A DNA stretch of 64,000 nt from Ensifer sp. BR816 (GTDB taxonomy: Bacteria; Pseudomonadota; Alphaproteobacteria; Rhizobiales; Rhizobiaceae), in NCBI RefSeq assembly GCF_000378985.1, contig NZ_KB905370.1:5997520-6061519 (forward strand), given 5' to 3'. Under the pieces are notes generated by a model, which had not been told where the DNA came from, did no database searches, and saw nothing but the letters and a program-made list of their open reading frames with translations. A program made the translations under genes and the position numbers. Shown piece after piece: positions 1 through 7,008 of this stretch. Within the stretch, counting starts at the first letter, position 1. Every line of letters begins with the position of its first letter.

Positions 1-252
1 CGCGAGCAGCCGGACATCCTCGGCATGTCGGCGCTGCTGACCACGACCATGCCCTACATGAAGGTCGTCATCGACACGATGAAGGAAAAAGGCCTGCGCG
101 ACGATTACGTCGTCCTCGTCGGTGGTGCACCGCTCAACGAGGAATTCGGCAAGGCTGTCGGGGCCGACGCCTATTGCCGCGATGCCGCCGTTGCCGTCGA
201 AACCGCCAAGGACTTCATGAAGCGCAAGCACAACCTGCTTGCCGCTGGCTGA
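1..252 (+). CDS. Corrinoid (B12-binding) methyl-carrier protein, C-terminal part
   Basis: The reading frame is open from the first base of the window, so this is the last 83 residues of a gene starting upstream. The end of a Rossmann-like B12-binding domain is visible: a SALLTTTMPYM helix region, then VVLVGGAPLNEEFGKAVGAD, which matches the GGAP/GAD elements of MtbC/MttC-type corrinoid proteins. The cobalt-ligating DxHxxG motif would lie off the left edge. Members of this family accept a methyl group from a substrate-specific methyltransferase and hand it to a second methyltransferase. The downstream methyl-THF methyltransferase, MetF/MetV-like pair and ASKHA activator fit this role. The substrate cannot be read from the fragment. 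Confidence 0.88.
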   Translation, partial: REQPDILGMSALLTTTMPYMKVVIDTMKEKGLRDDYVVLVGGAPLNEEFGKAVGADAYCRDAAVAVETAKDFMKRKHNLLAAG

Positions 253-277
253 TCCTGGCGGATCGTTCAAGAGGAAC

Positions 278-317
278 AAAGCCGGCTGCACCCGTGAAAA
301 CGGCAGCCGGCTTTCTT
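278..317 (+). terminator. Rho-independent terminator after the corrinoid protein gene
   Basis: A perfect 12-bp stem, AAAGCCGGCTGC at 278-289 paired with GCAGCCGGCTTT at 303-314, is followed by a short T-rich tail. It lies 25 bases after the stop codon of the corrinoid protein gene, so transcripts entering from the left probably end here. Confidence 0.85.
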
Positions 318-326
318 ATTTAGGGT

Positions 327-361
327 GAAAGGAAGGGCGCACATGTGGCGCCCGGCCTTTC
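327..361 (-). terminator. Hairpin downstream of the first entericidin-like gene
   Basis: A long imperfect palindrome has outer arms GAAAGG/CCTTTC and inner arms GGGCGC/GCGCCC, with two mismatched positions between them. It sits 4 bases past the stop codon of the minus-strand lipoprotein gene and back to back with the plus-strand terminator at 278-317. No clear T-run is present. Confidence 0.5.
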
Positions 362-365
362 ATCG

Positions 366-524
366 TCAGTTTGCGGCATGGGCGACCCGGCGCCCGGCTG
401 ACTCTGTCGCGTTGACCGTATTCGCAGTATCCTGTCCTATGCCGCGGATTGTGTTGGCGCAGGAACTCAGGGTTGCGAGCACTATCAAGGCCGCGCCGAT
501 CGTCGCGATGGATTTTGTTGTCAT
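366..524 (-). CDS. Entericidin-like small lipoprotein (copy 1)
   Basis: A 52-residue protein with a short basic N-terminus, a hydrophobic stretch and a lipobox ending LSSC at residues 17-20. The mature part starts ANTIRGIGQDT, the signature of the entericidin EcnA/EcnB family. These are small cell-envelope lipoproteins annotated as toxin/antidote, though many alphaproteobacterial members are simply abundant lipoproteins of unknown role. A good ribosome site (AAAGGAAT) precedes the ATG. It lies antisense between the corrinoid gene and the DUF1638 gene. A second member is at 2259-2408. The family assignment is firm; a toxic function is not implied. Confidence 0.85.
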   Translation of the reverse strand: MTTKSIATIGAALIVLATLSSCANTIRGIGQDTANTVNATESAGRRVAHAAN

Positions 525-563
525 GACCGTGATTCCTTTGTGTTGATGCAGGGCGGACTAAAG

Positions 564-1184
564 ATGGAAAACGCACCGTCGGCAAGAGAACGTACACAAC
601 CAAAGAAAGTTCACGTCATCGGCTGCGGTGCCATCGCGCGCGAAATTCTTGCCGTTTGCGAGGCCAACAAGCTCCAGCACATCGAACTGACCTGTCTGCC
701 CGCCATCTGGCACAATACGCCGGAAAAGATCGTGCCCGGCCTGCGCGAGGCGATTGCCCGCGCACGCGCCGACGGCTTCGAGCGCATCTTCATCGCCTAT
801 GCCGATTGTGGCACCGGCGGGCTGATCGACCGGCTTTGCAAAGAGGAAGGCGTCGAGCGGATACCCGGCCCGCATTGCTATTCCTTCTTTGCCGGCAATG
901 CGGATTTCGCCGCGCGCTGGGACAACGACCTCACGGCCTTCTTCCTCACCGATTTCCTCGCGCGCCAGTTCGAAGCCTTCGTCATCGAGCCGCTCGGCCT
1001 CGACCGCCACCCGGAACTGCGCGACATGTATTTTGGCCACTACCGCAAGCTCGTCTATCTCTCGCAGGTGGAAGACGAGGCGCTGCAAGAGAAGGCCCGG
1101 GGCGCCGCAGCTTATCTCGGTCTCGCCTATGAGTACCGATTTACCGGTTACGGCGATCTCAGCCGGTCGCTTATCGAGGCGTAA
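564..1184 (+). CDS. DUF1638 domain protein
   Basis: A 206-residue soluble protein. It opens with a glycine-rich nucleotide-binding-like strand (VHVIGCGAIAREI, about residues 17-29), then CLPAIWHNTPEKI and YADCGTGG, typical of DUF1638. The family is often found beside corrinoid methyltransferase genes, but its biochemical role is not established to my knowledge. The ATG at 564 is chosen over the GTG at 540 because GGGCGGA lies 7 bases before it. Its position in the corrinoid locus suggests a role in handling the methyl carrier or its substrate; that is inference. Confidence 0.8.
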   Translation: MENAPSARERTQPKKVHVIGCGAIAREILAVCEANKLQHIELTCLPAIWHNTPEKIVPGLREAIARARADGFERIFIAYADCGTGGLIDRLCKEEGVERIPGPHCYSFFAGNADFAARWDNDLTAFFLTDFLARQFEAFVIEPLGLDRHPELRDMYFGHYRKLVYLSQVEDEALQEKARGAAAYLGLAYEYRFTGYGDLSRSLIEA

Positions 1185-1348
1185 GCGCGCCGCCCGTATG
1201 ACACACCCTCGCCGCCATTCCCTTAAGAGGACGGTAAGGCCGTCTTGGCATATTGCCTCCCGGACAATCGAGACTTCGTCGGCATTTTGAGCAGGTGCGC
1301 AGACCGCCACGATACGATTAGCGAACCGTTACGGGATCCAAGACAGAG

Positions 1349-2167
1349 ATGGACGTCCTCTGCCAGACAACCGAGGGGCAGCTGGCCTCCGCAAAATCGG
1401 CCGCGGGCGGACGCATCGTCGTCGTCACCGCCGGCGGCGAAAATCCGAACATCCTTATCAATGCGCTTGCCTCGCATTTCGACGATATAGCAGTCCTGCA
1501 GGAACAGCCGGAATCCAAAGTGCTCTTCGTGCGGCGGCGCGCCCGAAAGCTGGGCTGGGGCACGGCCCTGGGCCAACTCGCGACGATGATCGCCTCGCGT
1601 TTCGGCAAGCGCTTCACGCGCCGGCGGGCAGCCGAGATCCTGCGCTCATACAGTGCATCCGTTGTGACGAACCCCTCGGTCCCGGTGCACCACATTGTCT
1701 CGATCAACGATGCCGAAGGGCGCGCGCGGCTGGCGGCGCTTCAGCCCGCCGTCGTCTTCCTGATCAGCTGCCGCATGCTGAGGCCGGAAACGCTGGCCGC
1801 GATCCCCTGCCCGGTCCTGAATTTCCATGCCGGCATCAACCCGCAATATCGCGGCCTGATGGGCGGCTACTGGGCGCTCCTCAGCAATGATCCGGAGAAT
1901 TTCGGCGCGACCGTCCATCTCGTCGACGAAGGCGTCGATACCGGCGGCACTCTCTACCAGTCGCGGCAGATACCGAGCCGCGCCGATACGATGCACACCT
2001 ACCCCCTGCTCCAGACCGCCGCCTCGACAGCGATAGCGATCCAGGCGGTCGGGGACGCACTCTCCGGAATGCTCCGACCGCTCGACATCGATGCACCTTC
2101 CCGGCAATGGTATCACCCGCCTGTCTGGACCTGGCTCTGGAATGGCATACGACGCGGCATCTGGTAG
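1349..2167 (+). CDS. Formyltransferase-fold enzyme
   Basis: A 272-residue protein with a formyltransferase core. LNFHAGINPQYRG (about residues 157-169) carries the Asn and His of the N-x-H catalytic signature shared by PurN, Fmt and sugar N-formyltransferases, and HLVDEGVDTGG (about 191-201) carries the catalytic Asp. It lacks the C-terminal domain of methionyl-tRNA formyltransferase. The N-terminal 100 residues are not typical of Fmt either, so a small-molecule or sugar substrate using 10-formyl-THF is more likely. It may use the folate pool linked to the C1 operon, but no operon link is visible. Substrate unknown. Confidence 0.75.
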   Translation: MDVLCQTTEGQLASAKSAAGGRIVVVTAGGENPNILINALASHFDDIAVLQEQPESKVLFVRRRARKLGWGTALGQLATMIASRFGKRFTRRRAAEILRSYSASVVTNPSVPVHHIVSINDAEGRARLAALQPAVVFLISCRMLRPETLAAIPCPVLNFHAGINPQYRGLMGGYWALLSNDPENFGATVHLVDEGVDTGGTLYQSRQIPSRADTMHTYPLLQTAASTAIAIQAVGDALSGMLRPLDIDAPSRQWYHPPVWTWLWNGIRRGIW

Positions 2168-2236
2168 GCCGGGAAAGAGAAACCCGATACAGCAGGAGCG
2201 CTCGTCGCAATCGACCGGACCCGCCGACTGCAGCTT

Positions 2237-2254
2237 AGCGCTTCGACAAGCGCT
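2237..2254. terminator. Perfect hairpin between convergent genes
   Basis: AGCGCTT-CGAC-AAGCGCT, a 7-bp perfect stem, lies between the stop of the plus-strand formyltransferase gene and the stop of the minus-strand entericidin copy 2. It has no T-run on either side, so a bidirectional terminator is only a possibility. Confidence 0.4.
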
Positions 2255-2258
2255 CCAC

Positions 2259-2408
2259 CTACTGGGCAGCGCCTAGGACGCGTTTGGTCGCGCTGTCCAC
2301 AGCATGCCCCGTCTGCGTGCTATCCTGTCGGAATCCCCGTGCGGTATTTGCGCAGGATGAAAGTGCGAGAAGCGCAAGGCACAACATTGCGATCGCGGCC
2401 TTTGACAT
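2259..2408 (-). CDS. Entericidin-like small lipoprotein (copy 2)
   Basis: A 49-residue protein with signal sequence and lipobox (LSSC at residues 16-19), then ANTARGFRQDS, the same mature start pattern as the entericidin copy at 366-524 (ANTIRGIGQDT). The two share the lipobox and first ten mature residues but differ after that, so they are diverged paralogues. The ATG lies at 2406-2408. Function is likely in the outer membrane or periplasm; nothing nearby suggests a toxin partner. Confidence 0.8.
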   Translation of the reverse strand: MSKAAIAMLCLALLALSSCANTARGFRQDSTQTGHAVDSATKRVLGAAQ

Positions 2409-2547
2409 CGTCAGCTCCGTATAGTCCGGCAACCATACGGAAATGATGCATGTTCCAGGGAAATCAAGCGGTGCGGTTGTCTCTGATTGGCATCCGGCGG
2501 AATATTAGCGAGGCGTCATTTGTCCAATCCGTGATTGGAGAACAGTG

Positions 2548-2724
2548 ATGATCCGCAAACCATCGATAGTCGCGGCCGCGATTGCCCTCCTAACTCTCGC
2601 GGGATGCATGAGCACCCAGACCAGCCAAAGGAATACGGCCCCTCCTCCACCGAGCGCATCCAGCGGTTCCGGCGGCGGTAGCATGGGCGGCAGCAGCCCG
2701 GGCGGCGGAAGTTCCGGCTATTGA
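2548..2724 (+). CDS. Small glycine/serine-rich lipoprotein
   Basis: A 58-residue protein with basic start MIRK, a hydrophobic run and a lipobox (TLAGC at about residues 16-20). The mature tail is low complexity, rich in Ser, Gly and Pro. The start has a weak GGAG 9 bases upstream. No family is recognised. It is probably a lipid-anchored envelope protein. Confidence 0.6.
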   Translation: MIRKPSIVAAAIALLTLAGCMSTQTSQRNTAPPPPSASSGSGGGSMGGSSPGGGSSGY

Positions 2725-2785
2725 AGAGGGCCGCCGAGGGTTTGCTCGGCCGCCGCCTGCCTCAGACGAGCGAGTCGCCGGGCTC

Positions 2786-3250
2786 TCAATAATAGGGCGA
2801 ATAGCACTGCTGGCGCGGGGCGCCATAGGGCTGGTAGGAGTTGTCCCACGCACGGTACGAGCGGTATTGATCGTAGCACCAGCTGACATGGCGCTGCGGC
2901 AACTGAGATTCGGCATAGCGGGGCTCGACGTAACGCGGCGGAGCGGCGATAGCGTTGCCGATGATGACTCCCGCTCCGAAGGCGGCTAGCGGATACCACC
3001 AGCCGTCGCTGTGCCGGCGATATCCTTCCCGACGATAGCGGTAACCACGATATCCATTGTGATAAGTGTAGCGAGCGCCTTCTACTTCACGCCTGGCGCG
3101 ACGGGGACCACCGTGATGCCACGGTTTGTGGTGAACCAGTTCCACGTTCGAACCGGACTGCGGCGCTGAGGGAACTGGCATGGCCTGCGCAGGCGCATAG
3201 CTCGTAAACGCCGTTGCAGCCGCAAGGAATAGGATGCCAATCTTCTTCAT
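2786..3250 (-). CDS. BA14K family secreted protein
   Basis: A 154-residue protein with a clear Sec signal peptide ([15 protein letters not shown]..., cleavage after AQA near residue 23). The middle is rich in His, Arg and Tyr; a glycine-rich hydrophobic segment ([15 protein letters not shown], about 88-102) follows. The C-terminus contains [13 protein letters not shown] and a terminal QQCYSPYY, the BA14K signature of Brucella and other Rhizobiales. Members are envelope-associated with proposed lectin-like or morphology roles. It is monocistronic and converges on the small lipoprotein gene. Confidence 0.85.
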   Translation of the reverse strand: MKKIGILFLAAATAFTSYAPAQAMPVPSAPQSGSNVELVHHKPWHHGGPRRARREVEGARYTYHNGYRGYRYRREGYRRHSDGWWYPLAAFGAGVIIGNAIAAPPRYVEPRYAESQLPQRHVSWCYDQYRSYRAWDNSYQPYGAPRQQCYSPYY

Positions 3251-3573
3251 CTCAAACCCGATCTGTTGCTATGGTGCATATTTGCCGGGTGTGACGTGAA
3301 TGGCAGATGAATGTCCACAATCTAATATTCCAAATCAGTCATAGATGCAGCTTCCCCGATCCGATACCCGCGCAATGTCACCAGGCAAATCAGACCTTTT
3401 CCAGGGCGCGTTTCGGCGCGTCGCATGTCAAACACGGCCGCCAGGATGGTCGTGACGCATTTCCCTCGTATACGAACCGTGGAGCGTCGTTTTTGGACAT
3501 ATCCGACGTCGTGGCAAGGTGAGCCACGGCGCATGGACATGCGCATTGTCGGCACTTGAGGAGAAGGAATCCC
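3251..3573. other. Intergenic region between divergent genes
   Basis: This 323-base stretch separates the BA14K gene (minus) from the virulence-factor gene (plus) and should hold both promoters. The only clear element is the Shine-Dalgarno GAGGAGAAGG at 3558-3567 for the plus-strand gene. No convincing gene, repeat or riboswitch was seen. Confidence 0.4.
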
Positions 3574-3876
3574 ATGGCAGACCGCATCATCGTCTACTGG
3601 CGCGATATCCCCGCCCAGGTCATCATCAAACAGGGCCGCAAGAGCGCCAAGCGCGAGCTTTCGCTGCGCTTCACCGAGGCGATAGACATGTGCGCCATGC
3701 GCACCGGCGCCGCCGAAACCGACGACTATCTTGCCGAATGGCGCAAAGCCGATCCTGTCCCTGTTTCCGACGATCTCGAGACAGAAGCAGACAGGGCAGC
3801 GGCCGATCTGGAGGCTGCTTACGACAAGGAGCGGCTCGTTGCCCTCGTCAAGGCCGGAGGACGGGAAAATGCCTGA
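3574..3876 (+). CDS. Virulence-factor family small protein
   Basis: A 100-residue soluble protein starting MADRIIVYWRDIPAQVI, matching a family named virulence factor in domain databases, whose biochemical role is not known. The ATG at 3574 is preceded by GAGGAGAAGG. Its stop overlaps the next gene, whose ATG lies at 3869, so the two are translationally coupled. The coupling to a MetV-like protein and a MetF-like reductase says it belongs to the methyl-THF oxidation step, perhaps as an assembly factor or small subunit (inference). The family name should not be read as evidence of pathogenicity. Confidence 0.75.
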   Translation: MADRIIVYWRDIPAQVIIKQGRKSAKRELSLRFTEAIDMCAMRTGAAETDDYLAEWRKADPVPVSDDLETEADRAAADLEAAYDKERLVALVKAGGRENA

Positions 3877-4450
3877 CCCAAAGGTTGTCACCGGCAACGC
3901 CCAGCCCGCAAAGAAGGCGGCGAGCGGCGCCTATACGCCAACGAACGTGTCGCCGAGCCGCCGTTCGCGCCACAAATATACGGTCCGGCTCTGGGCGGTG
4001 CGCAATTCGCGCTTTCTCGAGTGGTTCTACAATCGCTTCGCCGACATGTTCCTGATGCTCCATCCGCTGTGGAACGCCATTGGCTATGGCCGCGTCGAGC
4101 GGCCGGTGACCTTCGTCGAACGCCACGTCAAGGGCTTCCTCTTCGACTGTCGCATGTGCGGCCAGTGCGCTCTGTCCTCGACCGGCATGTCCTGCCCGAT
4201 GAACTGTCCGAAGCAGCTGAGGAACGGGCCTTGCGGCGGCGTGCGCGCCAACGGCAATTGTGAAGTGGAGCCGGACATGCCCTGCGTCTGGGTACAGGCT
4301 TGGAAGGGCTCGCAGAACATGGTGAAGGGTGACGCGATCTTGAATGTGCAAAAGCCGGTCAACCAGTCGCTGCGCGAAACCTCGTCCTGGTTGCGGGTGA
4401 CGGCAGAGGCCGCGGCGAGCGCAGAGGCGAAGAAGGAAAGCCAGCGATGA
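3869..4450 (+). CDS. MetV-like methylenetetrahydrofolate reductase C-terminal-domain protein
   Basis: A 193-residue protein with a dense cysteine cluster: CRMCGQC, then CPMNC, then GPCGGVRANGNC and PC (about residues 93-141). This is the MTHFR C-terminal-like domain of the MetV subunit, which accompanies MetF in acetogens and other anaerobes and carries metal or Fe-S centres. The N-terminal 70 residues are basic and hydrophobic with WFYNRFADMFLML. It overlaps the upstream gene by 8 bases and the downstream MetF-like gene by 4 (ATGA), so a MetF-MetV complex is strongly implied. The electron acceptor is not known. Confidence 0.85.
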   Translation: MPDPKVVTGNAQPAKKAASGAYTPTNVSPSRRSRHKYTVRLWAVRNSRFLEWFYNRFADMFLMLHPLWNAIGYGRVERPVTFVERHVKGFLFDCRMCGQCALSSTGMSCPMNCPKQLRNGPCGGVRANGNCEVEPDMPCVWVQAWKGSQNMVKGDAILNVQKPVNQSLRETSSWLRVTAEAAASAEAKKESQR

Positions 4451-5538
4451 GCCCGGACGTCAACCCTTTCGACCCCAGCGCGCCGCTCGATCCCCTGCCC
4501 GGCCATTCCTCGCGCGGCCGATTGGAACGGGTGCTGCGCCGCGGTGAATTCGCCGTCACGGCCGAACTCAATCCACCGGATAGCGCCAACCCCGAAGACG
4601 TTTACGAACGGGCCGCGATCTTCGACGGCTGGGTCGACGGCATCAACGCCGTCGACGCCTCGGGCGCCAACTGCCACATGTCGTCCGTCGGCATCTGCGC
4701 GCTGCTGACGCGCATGGGCTATGCGCCGATCATGCAGATCGCCTGCCGCGACAAGAACCGCATTGCCATCCAGGGCGACGTGCTCGGCGCCTCGGCCATG
4801 GGCGTGCAGAACATCATGTGCCTGACTGGCGACGGCGTTCAGGCCGGCGACCAACCGGGCGCCAAGCCTGTGTTCGACCTCGATTGCATGTCGCTGCTCG
4901 AAACCGTCAGGATCATGCGCGACAACTCGAAATTCCTCTCGGGCCGCAAGCTGACGACGCCGCCGCAGGTCTTTCTCGGTGCGGCCATCAACCCCTTCGC
5001 ACCGCCCTACGATTTCCGGCCCTACCGGCTGGCGAAAAAGATCGAAGCGGGCGCCCAGTTCGTCCAGAGCCAGTACTGTTTCGACGTGCCGATGTTCCGC
5101 GAATACATGAAGAAGGTGCGCGACCTCGGCCTGCACGAGAAATGCTTCATTCTCGTCGGCGTCGGGCCGATGGCCTCCGCCAAGACGGCGCGCTGGATCC
5201 GCTCCAACGTGCCGGGCATCCATATTCCCGATACGATCATCACGCGCCTCGAAGGCGCACAGGACCAGAAGAAGGAAGGCAAGCAACTCTGCATCGACAT
5301 CATCAATGAGGTGAAGGAGATCGAGGGCGTTTCCGGCGTTCACGTCATGGCCTACCGCCAGGAGGAGTATGTCGCGGAGATCGTCCACGAGTCCGGCGTC
5401 TTGAAGGGTCGCAAGCCATGGAAGCACGAAGCGACACCGACGGAAACGCTCGTCGCCGAACGGCTCGGGCATCTTCGTGAAGGCATCGAGGAAAACCAGC
5501 AGCAGATGGCGGAGGCCGCCGCACACCATCCACAATGA
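4447..5538 (+). CDS. Methylenetetrahydrofolate reductase (MetF family)
   Basis: A 363-residue TIM-barrel flavoprotein. FAVTAELNPPDSAN (about residues 34-47) holds the catalytic Glu of the MTHFR family; GDGVQAGDQPGA and QSQYCFDVPMF match later barrel motifs. It is longer than E. coli MetF, with a C-terminal extension after residue 300. Being in an operon with a corrinoid methyltransferase and a MetV-like protein, it most likely runs in the oxidative direction, methyl-THF to methylene-THF, during demethylation rather than supplying methionine synthesis. It is coupled to the upstream gene by an ATGA overlap. Confidence 0.9.
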   Translation: MSPDVNPFDPSAPLDPLPGHSSRGRLERVLRRGEFAVTAELNPPDSANPEDVYERAAIFDGWVDGINAVDASGANCHMSSVGICALLTRMGYAPIMQIACRDKNRIAIQGDVLGASAMGVQNIMCLTGDGVQAGDQPGAKPVFDLDCMSLLETVRIMRDNSKFLSGRKLTTPPQVFLGAAINPFAPPYDFRPYRLAKKIEAGAQFVQSQYCFDVPMFREYMKKVRDLGLHEKCFILVGVGPMASAKTARWIRSNVPGIHIPDTIITRLEGAQDQKKEGKQLCIDIINEVKEIEGVSGVHVMAYRQEEYVAEIVHESGVLKGRKPWKHEATPTETLVAERLGHLREGIEENQQQMAEAAAHHPQ

Positions 5539-5656
5539 GACAAAGTCGCTGCTCGCGGCTTAGCAGAGGAAAATCGGCGCTTCGGCTCGTCCCGCGTCTT
5601 ACAAACACGAAACGGGCCTATTACATAGCCCACGCTCCAGGATCAGAGGATCTTAT

Positions 5657-6613
5657 ATGACCCGCACCATCGTCGCTTCCGCAACCCGCGAGATCGTCAT
5701 CGGCTTCGACCAGCCCTTCTGCGTCATCGGCGAACGCATCAACCCCACCGGTCGCAAGAAGCTTGCCGCCGAAATGATCGAAGGCAATTTCGAGACGGTC
5801 ATCAAGGATGCGCTGGAGCAGGTCGCGGCCGGCGCGACGATGCTGGACGTCAATGCGGGTGTGACAGCTGTCAACCCGAACGAGACCGAACCGCCGCTGC
5901 TCGTCAAGACGCTGGAGATCGTCCAGGGCCTCGTCGACGTGCCGCTGTCGATCGACAGCTCGGTAACGGCGGCGATCGAAGCCGGCCTGCGCGTTGCCAA
6001 GGGCCGTCCGCTCGTCAACTCGGTCACCGGCGAAGAGGAAAAGCTGGAAGCGATCCTGCCGCTCGTGAAGAAATACGATGTTCCGGTCGTCGCGATCTCC
6101 AACGACGAAACCGGCATTTCCATGGATCCGGACGTCCGCTTCGCTGTCGCAAAGAAGATCGTCGAGCGCGCCATGGATCACGGCATCAAGCCGCACGACA
6201 TCGTCGTCGATCCGCTGGTGATGCCGATCGGCGCCCTGGGCGATGCTGGCCGGCAGGTCTTCGCGCTGCTGCGGCGCCTGCGTGAGGAACTGAAGGTCAA
6301 CACCACCTGCGGCCTTTCCAACATCTCCTTCGGCCTGCCGCACCGTCACGGCATCAACGCCGGCTTCATCCCGATGGTGATCGGGGCCGGCATGACCTCG
6401 GCGATCATGAACCCCTGCCGTCCGCAGGAAATGGAAGCCGTTCGCGCGGCAAACGTCTTGAACGGCACCGATGCGAACTGCACCAACTGGATCATGACCT
6501 ATCGCGACCACAAGCCGGCCGAAGGCGGCCATGCGGTCGCCGCTGCGGCACCGGCTGCCGGCGGCGGACGCCGTGGCGGACGTGCGGCCCGCGCCGGCGC
6601 AAGGGCGGAATAG
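5657..6613 (+). CDS. Methyltetrahydrofolate:corrinoid methyltransferase
   Basis: A 318-residue pterin-binding TIM-barrel protein. CVIGERINPTGRKKL (about 22-36) is the classic start of the AcsE/MtgA/MeTr family; TMLDVNAG (about 60-67) and LSIDSS (about 97-102) are pterin-contact motifs. It transfers the methyl group between corrinoid protein and THF. The last 40 residues are low complexity, rich in Ala, Gly and Arg, and may be a flexible tail. The ATG at 5657 has AGAGGA upstream. It lies 118 bases after the MetF-like gene and directly before a 107-residue partner gene. Confidence 0.9.
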   Translation: MTRTIVASATREIVIGFDQPFCVIGERINPTGRKKLAAEMIEGNFETVIKDALEQVAAGATMLDVNAGVTAVNPNETEPPLLVKTLEIVQGLVDVPLSIDSSVTAAIEAGLRVAKGRPLVNSVTGEEEKLEAILPLVKKYDVPVVAISNDETGISMDPDVRFAVAKKIVERAMDHGIKPHDIVVDPLVMPIGALGDAGRQVFALLRRLREELKVNTTCGLSNISFGLPHRHGINAGFIPMVIGAGMTSAIMNPCRPQEMEAVRAANVLNGTDANCTNWIMTYRDHKPAEGGHAVAAAAPAAGGGRRGGRAARAGARAE

Positions 6614-6615
6614 CC

Positions 6616-6939
6616 ATGGCCAAGCGCCATTCGATTGCCCGGGATCTGGCGGCGCTCTGGTTTCAGGCGCCGATGGTCATTGCCGCCCGCAGCCAGGCAA
6701 TGACACTCGCCGCCATGACCGGATCGGCCACCGACTTTGCCGAGGCAAGCCGAATGGTGACGGAGAAGATGGCTGCGGCCGCCGAAAGCGCTGTCGCGGT
6801 CAATATCGCAATGGTGAAGGAAGGCATGGGGGTGACTGTCGGCAAAAGCGTTTCCGGCGGTCACACCCGCGTGACGGCCGCCGCCCTGCGCCCCTATGCC
6901 AAGCGCGTACGGGCGAACGCTCGCCGGCTCGCGAAATAA
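6616..6939 (+). CDS. Conserved small protein of the corrinoid operon, phasin-like
   Basis: A 107-residue, strongly helical protein rich in Ala, Met and Val (runs such as MTLAAMTGSATDFAEA and MVTEKMAAAAESA). The pattern recalls phasin-type amphipathic helices, but the protein is not close enough to be called one. Its ATG follows the methyltransferase stop by 2 bases, so it is co-translated. No catalytic motif is visible. A role as scaffold or stabiliser of the methyltransferase/corrinoid complex is a guess from position only. Confidence 0.6.
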   Translation: MAKRHSIARDLAALWFQAPMVIAARSQAMTLAAMTGSATDFAEASRMVTEKMAAAAESAVAVNIAMVKEGMGVTVGKSVSGGHTRVTAAALRPYAKRVRANARRLAK

Positions 6940-7008
6940 ACGGCAGCACGCGTCCGTCCGGACGCGGAACGGTCGCCGGACACTCTGGATTGCTGGCAGG
7001 ACAGGAAG

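Noticed and set aside
3574-3876. Pathogenicity function for the virulence-factor-family gene
   Set aside because: The family label is historical. The coupling to MetV/MetF-like genes points to metabolism.
4084-5535. A 483-codon open frame on the minus strand across the MetV/MetF-like genes
   Set aside because: It is a high-GC antisense shadow: the plus-strand frames carry full family motifs, ribosome sites and overlapping starts, while this one has no recognisable domain.
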